DNA of 64,000 nucleotides from QYQD01 sp040755415 (GTDB taxonomy: Bacteria; Desulfobacterota; QYQD01): positions 1 to 64,000 of the forward strand of contig JBFMAZ010000013.1 of assembly GCA_040755415.1 (NCBI GenBank), written 5' to 3'. Under the pieces are notes generated by a model that had not been told where the DNA came from, made no database searches, and worked only from the letters and a program-made list of their open reading frames with translations. Below are positions 33,655 to 42,273 of this stretch, in pieces (position 1 is the first letter of the stretch; each line of letters starts with the position of its first letter). The translations under genes and the position numbers were made by a program.

Positions 33655-34887
33655 ATGAAGGTTAAGTTAGCTATATGGCCTTTACTGGGCTTTTTTGCCT
33701 GGATACTTACGGGCGAGGCGGCGGCAAAGCCTTCGGCTGATACCTGTTATAGCTGCCATAGCCAGTTAAAAAAGGAATTTGCGCAAAAAACCATACATGA
33801 TCCAGTAGACAAGGGCCAGTGCACAGCCTGTCACAATCCTCACGCCACGAACCAGGATAAGTTTTTAAAAGACGAGATAAACAAGGTCTGTTATAGTTGT
33901 CACAAGGGATTGGCACAGGAACTGGGGCGTGGGCACGTTCATTCCGTACTTTTGCATGATAAATGCACGCGCTGTCACAGTCCCCATGCCTCTGCACACA
34001 GAAATCTGCTGGCTAAAGAAGCAAATAGTTTATGCCTGGACTGCCATGAAGGTGTAAAAAAGCAGCTTGCCTTTTCCTACTCTATACCGCCCTTCCGGGA
34101 GAAGAAGTGCCTTTCTTGTCACGAACCACATGTCTCCAGGGAGGAAGGGTTGGTAAGGAAAAGTATAAATCGTCTTTGCCAGGACTGTCATGGCATTAAG
34201 TGCAAGAGTAAAGGCGTTTCTCTGGCCTTTGCCCTCCAGGATGCCGACTGCACTAACTGCCATAATCCCCACGCCTCAAACAAGAAAGGGGTTTTCAACC
34301 CTGTAGCCCATCAGTCTTTCGTTGATCAAAAATGTGAGGCATGCCACGATGCGATTGCAGCAAATAAGCCCCTTACGACAAAGCTAACCGGCCGGGCATT
34401 ATGCTTTGATTGCCATGGCAATAAGAAAGATATGCTATCTAAGATATACGTTCACGCCGGAGGAGGTACCTGCACCACCTGTCATAATCCTCATGCCTCG
34501 CAGGATAAGGGCCTTATCTGGAAGAAAGAGAAATGGCTCTGCATCTCCTGCCATTCCGACACAGACCGGCGTGAGAAGGCATCCATTGAGAAGCAAAAAG
34601 ACATCCGCTGTACGGCCATAATAGAAGGGAAATGCTCCCATTGTCATGATCCACACGCCGCAAATATGCCCCGTTACTTTAAAGGCGATGGCGTTGATAT
34701 CTGTGTAAGTTGCCATAAAAGAGAACACAGCTTATCGCATCCCCTCAGGGAAAAATCTATAGATCCGCGGACTAACCAGCCGACTTATTGCACTACCTGT
34801 CACGGAATGCATACTGCTGAAAACAAATTTATGCTCTATTTCGACCGCAAAAGGGAACTGTGTATAGAGTGTCATAAAAGGGATTAA
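33655..34887 (+). CDS. 16-haem periplasmic c-type cytochrome
   Basis: 410 residues from ATG 33655 (starts at 33610 and 33631 are also open). A Sec signal peptide (AIWPLLGFFAWIL, cleavage near EAAA) is present without a lipobox, so the protein is soluble in the periplasm or exported. I count 16 CXXCH motifs, from CYSCH to CIECH, often followed by (N/D/S)PHA. It resembles the 26-haem protein in spacing and is probably a paralogue by repeat-number change. It likely relays electrons to or from the lipoprotein cytochrome. Confidence 0.92.
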   Translation: MKVKLAIWPLLGFFAWILTGEAAAKPSADTCYSCHSQLKKEFAQKTIHDPVDKGQCTACHNPHATNQDKFLKDEINKVCYSCHKGLAQELGRGHVHSVLLHDKCTRCHSPHASAHRNLLAKEANSLCLDCHEGVKKQLAFSYSIPPFREKKCLSCHEPHVSREEGLVRKSINRLCQDCHGIKCKSKGVSLAFALQDADCTNCHNPHASNKKGVFNPVAHQSFVDQKCEACHDAIAANKPLTTKLTGRALCFDCHGNKKDMLSKIYVHAGGGTCTTCHNPHASQDKGLIWKKEKWLCISCHSDTDRREKASIEKQKDIRCTAIIEGKCSHCHDPHAANMPRYFKGDGVDICVSCHKREHSLSHPLREKSIDPRTNQPTYCTTCHGMHTAENKFMLYFDRKRELCIECHKRD

Positions 34888-34899
34888 GGAGCTTGCGGT

Positions 34900-35859
34900 A
34901 TGGCTTTGATATTTGGCAGGATCAGGTTTTTATTAATTGTCCTTGTGCTGTGTAGCATTATGTCGGTTTTTTTCGCACTTAATCCTTGTATTGCCCAGCA
35001 AAAGGCACCCTTTGCCCTCCAGGTTGGTTTTACACAACTGGAAGGCATGGGCAAATTGAAGCAGATCCGGAGCCTTTTCTGGTCACAGGCCAAAAATAGA
35101 CTGCTTGTGGCCGATACCGGCAATAACCGCCTGCTTTTCTTTGGCGACAGCGAGGGTAAATTCCGGTTCCTGTCTGAATTTAAATCTGACAAAATGGTGT
35201 TACCCATTAGCGCTGTAGAGACCAGCCAGGGGACGATTATAGTCATTGAGCGAGGTGCTCAGAGTATTATCAGTTATAATCCTGAGACCGGCGAGAGACG
35301 CGGCATTCTTGGGGATGAATTTCCTGATGCCTCGTCCTTCTGGCCTACTTATCTGGCCTTAGATGATAAGGACAATCTTTATGTCGTGGATCAAGGGAAC
35401 CAGAGAATTTACATTTTTGATGGAAGTCTAAGGTATAAGCTCCATATAAATTCTCCTGAACCGAAGTTCACAGGATTTTCAGCGGTGGCAGTTGATAAGG
35501 ACGGGAACATAATTGCGCTTGAGGCCCAGCGCGGTATAATCTATGTCTTCGATAAAGAAGGAAAGATTATCCGCCAGGTTAGTAAGCGCGGGGAGCTCCG
35601 CGGAGAAACTGAATTTCCGGTGGACATAGCTGTGGACGGACAGGGGCGCATTTACATCCTGGATTCTCACCGGCATCAGGTCGTTCTTCTTGACCGGGAA
35701 GGAAATTGGCAGGGGGAGATAGGCGAAAAGGGGTGGAAGGAAGGAAAGCTCATATTCCCCCATCGGATAGCGGCAGCTTCTGATTACCGCCTGTTTATCG
35801 TTGATGCCGATGATAATCGCCTGCAGGTTTTTATCCCGGCCGGGGGATCGGGGCAATAG
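34900..35859 (+). CDS. NHL-repeat beta-propeller protein
   Basis: 319 residues with an N-terminal signal sequence (hydrophobic 8-27) and six or so NHL blades (LLVADTGNNRLLFFGD, LYVVDQGNQRIYIFDG, IYILDSHRHQVVLLDREG, LFIVDADDNRLQVFIP). Start ATG 34900 has AAGGAG 8 bp upstream. It closes the co-directional run after the 16-haem gene by 12 bp. NHL propellers frequently accompany multihaem cytochrome and PpiC genes; a scaffold role is inferred. Confidence 0.88.
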   Translation: MALIFGRIRFLLIVLVLCSIMSVFFALNPCIAQQKAPFALQVGFTQLEGMGKLKQIRSLFWSQAKNRLLVADTGNNRLLFFGDSEGKFRFLSEFKSDKMVLPISAVETSQGTIIVIERGAQSIISYNPETGERRGILGDEFPDASSFWPTYLALDDKDNLYVVDQGNQRIYIFDGSLRYKLHINSPEPKFTGFSAVAVDKDGNIIALEAQRGIIYVFDKEGKIIRQVSKRGELRGETEFPVDIAVDGQGRIYILDSHRHQVVLLDREGNWQGEIGEKGWKEGKLIFPHRIAAASDYRLFIVDADDNRLQVFIPAGGSGQ

Positions 35860-35860
35860 T

Positions 35861-36020
35861 TAGTGTTCATCCGGAAACCCCGGTTTTTTCCCTCTCCCCT
35901 GGCGGGAGAGGGTTAGGGTGAGGGGGATAACCTAGCGATTTTCCTATCAGTTCACCCTCCCCCCCAACCCCCTCCCGTCGAGGGAGGGGGGAGTTTTTAG
36001 GGGTTTCCGGATGGACACTA
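35861..36020. mobile_element. Small inverted-repeat element type D
   Basis: Ends TAGTGTTCATCCGGAAACCCC, less one base, and its inverted copy at 36000-36020 differ by one base. 160 bp. The interior contains CCCTCTCCCCTGGCGGGAGAGGG, in part, and a second C/G palindrome. It begins 1 bp after the NHL stop codon. Fragments with the same interior sequence occur inside the mod gene. Confidence 0.8.
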
Positions 36021-36070
36021 GTTAGATTAACTGTAACGAGATCTTCTGAGTCATAAAATAATAAACTTAG

Positions 36071-36113
36071 AACCCCTCACCGTGGTCTTTAGTCTAGCCA
36101 CGTGAGGGGTTTT
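36071..36113 (+). terminator. Hairpin, possible terminator
   Basis: ACCCCTCACCGTGG and CCACGTGAGGGGT form a 13-bp stem with one mismatch, followed by TTTT. It could end transcription of the cytochrome run or act as a leader for the gene at 36139. Confidence 0.6.
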
Positions 36114-36138
36114 ATACTAATACGGAGGGTATAGGATA

Positions 36139-36759
36139 ATGGGTACATTCAAAAAAATCAGGATCATTGCAGTTCCACTTATTGCAGGGGGGATTTTGTT
36201 GGCCGGCGGATGTCAGAAAAAGGAAGACATAAAAACGGCGCAAAAGGAACCGGCAATGCCTTCTGAACCGTCTATGCACGGACCTGCTTCAGCCGGGCAA
36301 GAGCAGATGCCCCCGGCCATGGGAAAACAATTCCCGAAAGAGATGCTTGAAGCCATCCGTGAAATGGAGCAAAAACCGGATGTGAAGCCTGTTAAAAAAG
36401 GTCATGCACCGGTGGTTGTCCCCCAGGATGTCCAGGGCAAATGGAAAGCGGTAGTAATAGTAGTGGTTAATAAACAAACGAACGAAAAAAAGGATTATGT
36501 AGTAGGGATTAACAAGGAATTTGCAGTTCCCAATAGTAAGATAAAAATTAAGGTATTAAATTTCCTGCCTAATTTTTCTATGTCTCCCCAGGGGATAACA
36601 TCGCTTTCTAATGAACCTAAAAACCCGGCTGCCCAAGTGATCGTTTATGAGGACGACAAGAATGTTTTTGAAGGCTGGCTGTTTGAAAAGTTTCCTCAGG
36701 TACACCCTTTCCAGCACAGGGTGTATGCTCTGTTGCTGAAAAACCAAATACCGATTTAG
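36139..36759 (+). CDS. DUF2155-like lipoprotein
   Basis: 206 residues. ATG 36139 follows GGAGGG. Lipobox LLAGGC, then a Pro/Met/Gln-rich linker, then a compact domain from about residue 95 (VQGKWKAVVIVVVNKQTNEK, IKVLNFLPNF, VFEGWLFEKFPQVHPFQH). This matches what I know of the DUF2155 family, of unknown function. It lies at the end of the cytochrome locus, separated by an inverted-repeat element and a hairpin. Confidence 0.75.
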   Translation: MGTFKKIRIIAVPLIAGGILLAGGCQKKEDIKTAQKEPAMPSEPSMHGPASAGQEQMPPAMGKQFPKEMLEAIREMEQKPDVKPVKKGHAPVVVPQDVQGKWKAVVIVVVNKQTNEKKDYVVGINKEFAVPNSKIKIKVLNFLPNFSMSPQGITSLSNEPKNPAAQVIVYEDDKNVFEGWLFEKFPQVHPFQHRVYALLLKNQIPI

Positions 36760-36844
36760 ATGTGTTAGCCACGAATACGCACGAATGTACACAAATTATA
36801 CAAATAAAACAGACGCAATGAGATGCTATAAAATGGTTTCTATC

Positions 36845-36974
36845 GAGCCTCTTGCAAAAGTCTTGTAAATGGCGTTCTTGTCATTCCGGCGAAAGCCGGA
36901 ATCCAGTAATTTCAAGCAGTTTAGATACCTCTGGACACCGGTTTTCACCGGTGTGACGATTTTTGCAAGAACCT
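36845..36974. mobile_element. Small inverted-repeat element type B, copy 2
   Basis: GAGCCTCTTGCAAAAGTC at the left and GATTTTTGCAAGAACCTC at the right match the ends of the copy at 22799-22954. The interior shares CATTCCGGCG, GGACACCGGTTTTCACCGG and TGTGACGA. It is 130 bp, about 25 bp shorter than copy 1. Confidence 0.78.
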
Positions 36975-37018
36975 CTATCTGTTCGAGTTTATTCGTGTCA
37001 ATTTGTGGCAAGCAGTTC

Positions 37019-38023
37019 TTAATGATTGCGGTGACAGGTGCGGCAAGAGCCTGAAGAGGACATATTCGCGCCGTATTCGAAGCGGAGGATGCTTGGATAG
37101 GGAGAACCGTGGGCACGGTGGCACGACAGACACATTACTACCTCATTGCCTGACGGGACGTTTACTTCTGACGGATTTTTTGTACAATCGAGATTAAGCC
37201 TGGCTACGGGCACAATCGGGTTATATTCTGTATAACCGGAGAATTCCCCGTCCGGAATGGGAATATCTGTCGGGTGCCTTAACCAGGGGCTCTTGCCCCC
37301 GGTACCGGCCGCACCGTGAAAGTTACCTGCATTGGTGCCCAGGGCATCGCTGCCATGGCATTGACCGCATAAATAGCTTATGCTCTTTGGATCACGCCAG
37401 TTATCAGCCCCCTGGTATTCGTTATGCTTATCAGAGGCAGTCTTGCATTCCCATTTGTAGCCGTCTTCATTCATCTCCCGCCCGGTAACCCCCAACAGAA
37501 ACCGATAACTTGTTGCTACCGTCTTTCCATCGGACGGTTTGGCAGGGTTATAGGCATGATGGGCTCCCTTCATGGCTTCGCGTGGCGAGATCTTGGTGCG
37601 GTCGCCATGGCAGCCATATTTACCGGCACATGTGAGCCGGACGCTGGTGAAATTCAAGAAGGGGTCATTTAGCCCTGGTGCGTTAATGGTATCCGGTCCT
37701 ATATCCGTAAACCCATCCACATTATGGCCATGGCGACTGCCGTGAAGGCCGACATAATAAAAATTGCCGCCGGCTAAGTCTGTTCCGGAATTATGATAAA
37801 CATAAGGGGTTGATCCGGCCTTACCGGTATTGCCTGTTTGTATGGCAGCGTGGCAACGGGTACAATGCTCTGCACCTTGATCTTGTGTGTCTTTTGTAAC
37901 TACGGCCTTGTAGGAGGCATGACATCTTTCACAATTAGTATCTAATGCCAGTGCATTAGAACTTACCCATGTGAAATAAGTCCATAATACAGGTATTATC
38001 AACCAACGGGACGCCGTTTTCAC
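37019..38023 (-). CDS. Multihaem cytochrome with five CXXCH and one CX5CH motif
   Basis: 334 residues with a Sec signal peptide (cleavage near NALA, residues 24-27). Canonical motifs: CERCH 31, CTRCH 54, CGQCH 219, CLSCH 298, CRTCH 327. An additional C132-AGKYG-C138-H139 has five residues between the cysteines and may be a sixth, non-canonical haem site. It is convergent with the cytochrome run and unlike it in spacing, so it is not a simple paralogue. A perfect 16-bp inverted repeat spans its start. Confidence 0.88.
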   Translation of the reverse strand: MKTASRWLIIPVLWTYFTWVSSNALALDTNCERCHASYKAVVTKDTQDQGAEHCTRCHAAIQTGNTGKAGSTPYVYHNSGTDLAGGNFYYVGLHGSRHGHNVDGFTDIGPDTINAPGLNDPFLNFTSVRLTCAGKYGCHGDRTKISPREAMKGAHHAYNPAKPSDGKTVATSYRFLLGVTGREMNEDGYKWECKTASDKHNEYQGADNWRDPKSISYLCGQCHGSDALGTNAGNFHGAAGTGGKSPWLRHPTDIPIPDGEFSGYTEYNPIVPVARLNLDCTKNPSEVNVPSGNEVVMCLSCHRAHGSPYPSILRFEYGANMSSSGSCRTCHRNH

Positions 38024-38091
38024 TATTATTCCTATCTATGGATTAGGCCGGTGGTCAGAGATTTTATTATCTTATCGGCGTCCCGTTGGTT
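38001..38091. promoter_or_regulatory. 16-bp inverted repeat spanning a cytochrome start codon
   Basis: AACCAACGGGACGCCG (38001-38016, inside the signal-peptide codons) and CGGCGTCCCGTTGGTT (38076-38091, upstream) are perfectly complementary with a 59-base loop. The loop would contain the start codon (38021-38023) and the RBS region of the minus-strand cytochrome gene. Its function is unknown; it could equally be the footprint of a rearrangement. Confidence 0.55.
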
Positions 38092-38108
38092 TTCTTTAGT
38101 ACATGGCC

Positions 38109-39125
38109 TTAAATCCCCTTTTCGGCTATAAGGTTAGCCAGGTCTGCAAGGCGACAGGAATAACCCCATTCATTGTCGTACCAGCAAACGACTTTGGCCA
38201 GGTTGCCTCCCAGCACCTGTGTGAATTCGGCATCTATTACGCTGGAATGGGGATCCCCCTTAAAGTCAGAGGAAACCAGGAAATCCTCCGAATAAGACAT
38301 GATGCCCTTTAGCGGACCGTTAGCCGCGTCTTTCAGTGCCTTCCTGAGGTCATCTGTAGCGACATCTTTTTCCAGTAGCGCTACGAAATCTACCACGGAT
38401 ACGGTAGGCGTAGGAACCCTTAATGAATATCCGTCGAATTTGCCTTTGAGTTCCGGTATTACAAGCGCCAGGGCTTTTGCTGCTCCGGTCGAGGTGGGAA
38501 TTATATTGCAGGCCGCAGCGCGTGCCCTTCGCAGGTCTTTATGCGGTAGATCGAGGATACGTTGATCATTGGTATAGGCATGTACAGTGGTCATAACACC
38601 TTTCACAATTCCAAATTGATCGTTAACGACCTTTGCCGGTGGAGCGAGACAATTAGTGGTACAGGAGGCATTGGAGATAATATGGTGGCGGTCCGGGTCG
38701 TAAGCCTTCTCGTTAATCCCCATAACAATGGTGATATCTTCTTCCTTAGCCGGAGCGCTTATGATTACTTTTTTGGCCCCTGATTCCCTGTGCATATTGG
38801 CCTTGGGCCCGGTGCGAAAGAGGCCGGTGCATTCCATAACGATGTCCACCTCGACCTCATGCCAGGGTATCTGGGCGGGATCCCGTTCTGAAAAATTGCG
38901 AATTCTCCAATCACCAACGACCATTTCGCCGTCCCGGATTTCTGCCGGAACATTAAATTTTCCGTAATTGGTATCATATTTGAGCAGATGGACGTTGGTA
39001 GGCGCATCAAACAGATCGTTAATAGCTACTACCTGCAAGTTTTCCGGGTGTCTTTCCAGTATAGCCTTTACCGCCTGGCGACCGATGCGGCCAAACCCGT
39101 TTATACCTATTCTTGCCTTTCTCAT
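38109..39125 (-). CDS. gap: Glyceraldehyde-3-phosphate dehydrogenase, type I
   Basis: ATG 39125 (MRKARIGINGFGRIGR) with GAGGGGAG upstream gives 338 residues. Earlier in-frame ATGs lie inside the 3' end of the GAF gene. Catalytic C155 is in SNASCTTNCLAP. The Rossmann loop AINDLFD, with an Asp after beta-2, favours NAD. TVHAYTNDQ and STGAAKAL are normal. Central glycolysis or gluconeogenesis. Confidence 0.97.
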   Translation of the reverse strand: MRKARIGINGFGRIGRQAVKAILERHPENLQVVAINDLFDAPTNVHLLKYDTNYGKFNVPAEIRDGEMVVGDWRIRNFSERDPAQIPWHEVEVDIVMECTGLFRTGPKANMHRESGAKKVIISAPAKEEDITIVMGINEKAYDPDRHHIISNASCTTNCLAPPAKVVNDQFGIVKGVMTTVHAYTNDQRILDLPHKDLRRARAAACNIIPTSTGAAKALALVIPELKGKFDGYSLRVPTPTVSVVDFVALLEKDVATDDLRKALKDAANGPLKGIMSYSEDFLVSSDFKGDPHSSVIDAEFTQVLGGNLAKVVCWYDNEWGYSCRLADLANLIAEKGI

Positions 39126-39141
39126 GGCTTTTCTCCCCTCT

Positions 39142-39705
39142 TTAATCATCAAAAAGTCTGTATTCATAAGCAGCCAGAAGTTCATAATCTGCTTTAAGGG
39201 CTTGATGCAAGCGGGCATTCTCAATGGCGATGGCGCTGAGGTTGGCGATGGCCGTCAAGAACTCTACCTCCTCAGGGGCAAAATCCCTGCACGTGGCGGT
39301 ATAGACGCGTAGTACGCCTATAGCTCGATCTTCAAGCATAAGGGGTACTACCATTACCGAGGCAATGCCTTCTTCCCTTGCCTTTTCCGGATATTGGAAG
39401 CGCGGATCAGTGCACGCGTCGCGGATAGTGACTTTCTTACCGGCCAGGGCCTCCCGGTCAATACCGCTTTTTTCTACTTCTACTGCACCCTTACGTAAAT
39501 ACCCCTTACTCAATCCATAAGAGGCCCCTAGGAGCAGCCGCTTACCTTGCTTATCAAGGAGTCTTATAGAACAAGCCTTGGCCTCTACGGCCGAAGTAAC
39601 TTGTTCTGCTATTTTCGCCAGGACCGTAACCGGATCCAGACTAGAATTTATTACCCTGGCTACCTCGTATAGAGACCGGTAATAGTCCCTTTCTTTGCTT
39701 TTCAT
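39142..39705 (-). CDS. Stand-alone GAF-domain protein
   Basis: 187 residues with one GAF domain filling residues about 15-165 (SLYEVARVINSSLDPVTVL, ACSIRLLDKQGKRLLLGASYGLS, VMVVPLMLEDRAIGVLRVY, FLTAIANLSAIAIENARL). No output domain follows. It lies 16 bp upstream of gap on the same strand. It may sense a small ligand or redox state; the ligand is unknown. Confidence 0.88.
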   Translation of the reverse strand: MKSKERDYYRSLYEVARVINSSLDPVTVLAKIAEQVTSAVEAKACSIRLLDKQGKRLLLGASYGLSKGYLRKGAVEVEKSGIDREALAGKKVTIRDACTDPRFQYPEKAREEGIASVMVVPLMLEDRAIGVLRVYTATCRDFAPEEVEFLTAIANLSAIAIENARLHQALKADYELLAAYEYRLFDD

Positions 39706-39879
39706 AAAAATGCCTCCTTCCTCAGTGGGCTTTGGTCTTCACGAAATGCGCTATAGTTTTATATTATTAGGGAAAAATATCTTTTTGTAAATGTAAAGAT
39801 TGAAGTAAAGGATCTTGAAACGTGTGTCTTGTTGTTTAAGATGTGATGGCTATGATTTTAAAAAGGACTGGATTTTTAG

Positions 39880-42267
39880 TTAGTTCTCAATTGTACCTAT
39901 GGACTGAAGTGCGGTCCGGGCCTCTTTAAAAAGGGGATTAACCTTAAGCGCCTTTTGCCATTTTCTCCTAGCCTCAGCTATGTGTCCCATTTTTTCATAA
40001 ACCAGGCCCAGATGATAGTAGATTTCGTGATCTTTTTTCATCCGTTGCTGTGCTTCTTTAAGATGGTGGAGGGCTTGGGGATAATTATTTTTGAGATAAT
40101 AAATCCGCCCTACTGTCTTCCAATAGAGGCTGTTTTGGTGATCGAGTTCGAGCGCTTTTTGACATAATGTATGGGCAATTTCCAGGTCGTTTTTTAGTTC
40201 AGCATAAAGCATACCCAACCAACTGAAGGAAAAGGCGTCAGCAGGGTTGCTCTTGACCGCCCTTTTAAATGCAGCCATAGCATCTTTTTTTAGATTCAAG
40301 CCGAGATAAGCCTCACCCAGGTATCGGTATATATACCCCTTAGCATCCGGGCACTTCGCTGCTTTTTGAAAATAACCAACGGCCTCCGTCCCTCTTTTCT
40401 GTTCTTGCAATAACTTTCCCATCTGAAAGAGGATCTCAAAATGATTCCCATTTAATGAAGCCGCCTGTTGCAGGGCCAAAAAGGCCTTGTCCGGGATGCC
40501 GGTTTTGAGATAGGCCAAACCCAGATTGTATTGGGCCATAAAATTATCTTTTTCCAGGGACAGGGTCTTCTCAAAACAGGAAATGGCCCTTTTATACCAT
40601 TTAAGCCGGGCATAGCAAACGCCCAGGCTATTTAAGAGATTGACGTCTTGCGGATCGAGGGACAGCCCCTTTTTATATTCCATTATGGCGCCATGGATAT
40701 GGCCTGCATTGAAGAGCATATCCCCGCTTATATTGAGACTTACGGCATTAAAGGCGGTAATGGTGTCCGGGCCAAAGAAATCAGTATGTACAAGCGCCTT
40801 GTAGGCGTTAAAAGGGATCTCCTCTTTTTCATAATTGAGCGCCGGATAGCCGGCCAGGCCCATAGATACGGTCCTGCCGCACTCTTCCTTGATCTGAGAT
40901 TTCAAATGCTTTCCTGCAAGAAGGGCCTCTTCCGGGCTAATATCCGGCAGGTAAATGAAAAAGGAGTCCTCAGTACACGGAAGGATCGACTGCCCCGGCG
41001 ATAACCAGGAGTTTATCTTTTCCAGAAAAGGACTATAATCCCCTCCCCCATCCCGGGCGTCATATCTTGCCAATATCAAGGAAAACTTCTTTGTTTTTCT
41101 CCACTTCCTTCCCAGTTTATCCGTAACCCGATGAATATTTACTGCCATTTTAAGGCTGATGGTCTCTTCGAGCTCCCGGGAAAAACAAAGAGGATAATCG
41201 AACCTGCCTTTGGCGACGGCCAGAGTCTCTTTACCTTTCTCGATAATAAGATCATATAACTTTTCTGGCGGCAGATTCCGGCATTTTTCGTCTGAAAATC
41301 CCCCCAACCCCCCTTTACTAAAGGGGGGTGAGGGGGGATTATTTTCATTGTCCTTTGTGTCACTACACGACTTGTGTGTTTCGTTGCTGTTTATCGGATA
41401 GGTCAAAAGCCCTATAGCCGCCTTAATCCCATCCTTAAGGCGTCTTTTATTAAAAAGTTCAAATATAGCCAGACTTATATTGCGGCCTCTCTCCTCATCA
41501 CAAAAGGGCAGGACCAGGGCTAGGGTTGACTTATCTCTGCGGAACAGGCAGGAAAGAGCGATGCCTTTCAGCTCATTTTTTATGGCCGGGATAATATCCG
41601 CCCAGAATTCACTGCGGCGGCCCGGTTTAAGGCTCGGGTTAGGGCGGCGCTTTAATGGATGATTAAAGAGTATCTCCATGAAAATTATTGAAAAGTTGGT
41701 ATGCAAAGCAGGCAAATCCGGAAAGCCCTCTAGTTCGGATACAGGTTTGGTATCCCTGCCCTTCTGGCCCGTAGTTATAAGCCGGATAAGGGTATCTTTA
41801 AAAAGTCCCGGGGCTAGTGCGCCGCTTTCCGCATCCGTAAAATAGGTCTTATATACCCGGACTTTTTCCAGGATTAATTGGCTGAGCTTCGACCATTGGC
41901 TGGATAGTATATCTTTGTCAAATGTCCCGTCTGTATCTTTAAGTACAGCTATGCCGAGGGGCTTATTTTGCCATATAAAAGGCAAGGATACGGAGTCGGT
42001 GTTTTTTTCAACGACAGGGACACTATTTGAAAAGACCTCTTTTATCTGAAAATCCCCCCATCCCCCCTTTAGCAAAGGGGGGTGAGGGGGGATTATTTTC
42101 ATTTTGCTTTCGGTAATCAGGGGGCTAAGGATATCCGGCGCACAGTTCGCAGGCCAAAGGAGTACATCCTGGGCCTGAAAGAGAAGGCTTAAGTCATTCC
42201 TTATATCTTCCTGGAAAAGGAATATATCCTGTGGTTCTAATGAAGCTATGGAGGGCCTTTTTTCCAT
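39880..42267 (-). CDS. Degenerate-GGDEF and TPR protein
   Basis: 795 residues, no membrane segment. Residues about 1-160 are GAF-like. Residues about 190-385 and 385-520 each look like a GGDEF-type fold without the GGDEF motif: alternating strands, STLALVLPFCDEERGRNIS or SFFIYLPDISPEEALLAGK, then the end motif AAIGLLTYP or SMGLAGYP. Residues about 520-795 are seven or so TPRs (NLLNSLGVCYARLKWYKRAI and similar). Two C/G palindromes are translated in frame (residues 57-73 and about 308-325). It starts 6 bp after selA. It probably acts as a scaffold, not as a cyclase. Confidence 0.72.
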   Translation of the reverse strand: MEKRPSIASLEPQDIFLFQEDIRNDLSLLFQAQDVLLWPANCAPDILSPLITESKMKIIPPHPPLLKGGWGDFQIKEVFSNSVPVVEKNTDSVSLPFIWQNKPLGIAVLKDTDGTFDKDILSSQWSKLSQLILEKVRVYKTYFTDAESGALAPGLFKDTLIRLITTGQKGRDTKPVSELEGFPDLPALHTNFSIIFMEILFNHPLKRRPNPSLKPGRRSEFWADIIPAIKNELKGIALSCLFRRDKSTLALVLPFCDEERGRNISLAIFELFNKRRLKDGIKAAIGLLTYPINSNETHKSCSDTKDNENNPPSPPFSKGGLGGFSDEKCRNLPPEKLYDLIIEKGKETLAVAKGRFDYPLCFSRELEETISLKMAVNIHRVTDKLGRKWRKTKKFSLILARYDARDGGGDYSPFLEKINSWLSPGQSILPCTEDSFFIYLPDISPEEALLAGKHLKSQIKEECGRTVSMGLAGYPALNYEKEEIPFNAYKALVHTDFFGPDTITAFNAVSLNISGDMLFNAGHIHGAIMEYKKGLSLDPQDVNLLNSLGVCYARLKWYKRAISCFEKTLSLEKDNFMAQYNLGLAYLKTGIPDKAFLALQQAASLNGNHFEILFQMGKLLQEQKRGTEAVGYFQKAAKCPDAKGYIYRYLGEAYLGLNLKKDAMAAFKRAVKSNPADAFSFSWLGMLYAELKNDLEIAHTLCQKALELDHQNSLYWKTVGRIYYLKNNYPQALHHLKEAQQRMKKDHEIYYHLGLVYEKMGHIAEARRKWQKALKVNPLFKEARTALQSIGTIEN
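41293..41350. repeat. C/G palindrome inside a coding sequence, copy 2
   Basis: AATCCCCCCAACCCCCCTTT and AAAGGGGGGTGAGGGGGGATT form the palindrome, flanked by ATTTTCATTG. Read on the minus strand it encodes NNPPSPPFSKGGLGGF. It is nearly identical to 42049-42106 but in a different reading frame. Confidence 0.85.
42049..42106. repeat. C/G palindrome inside a coding sequence, copy 1
   Basis: The same roughly 57-bp unit as 41293-41350. Here the minus strand encodes KIIPPHPPLLKGGWGDFQ. Both copies keep the gene open. Confidence 0.85.
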
Positions 42268-42273
42268 GTTGGC

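Noticed and set aside
36826..37116. 96-residue minus-strand ORF
   Set aside because: Most of it is translation of the type-B element plus the antisense of the downstream cytochrome end.
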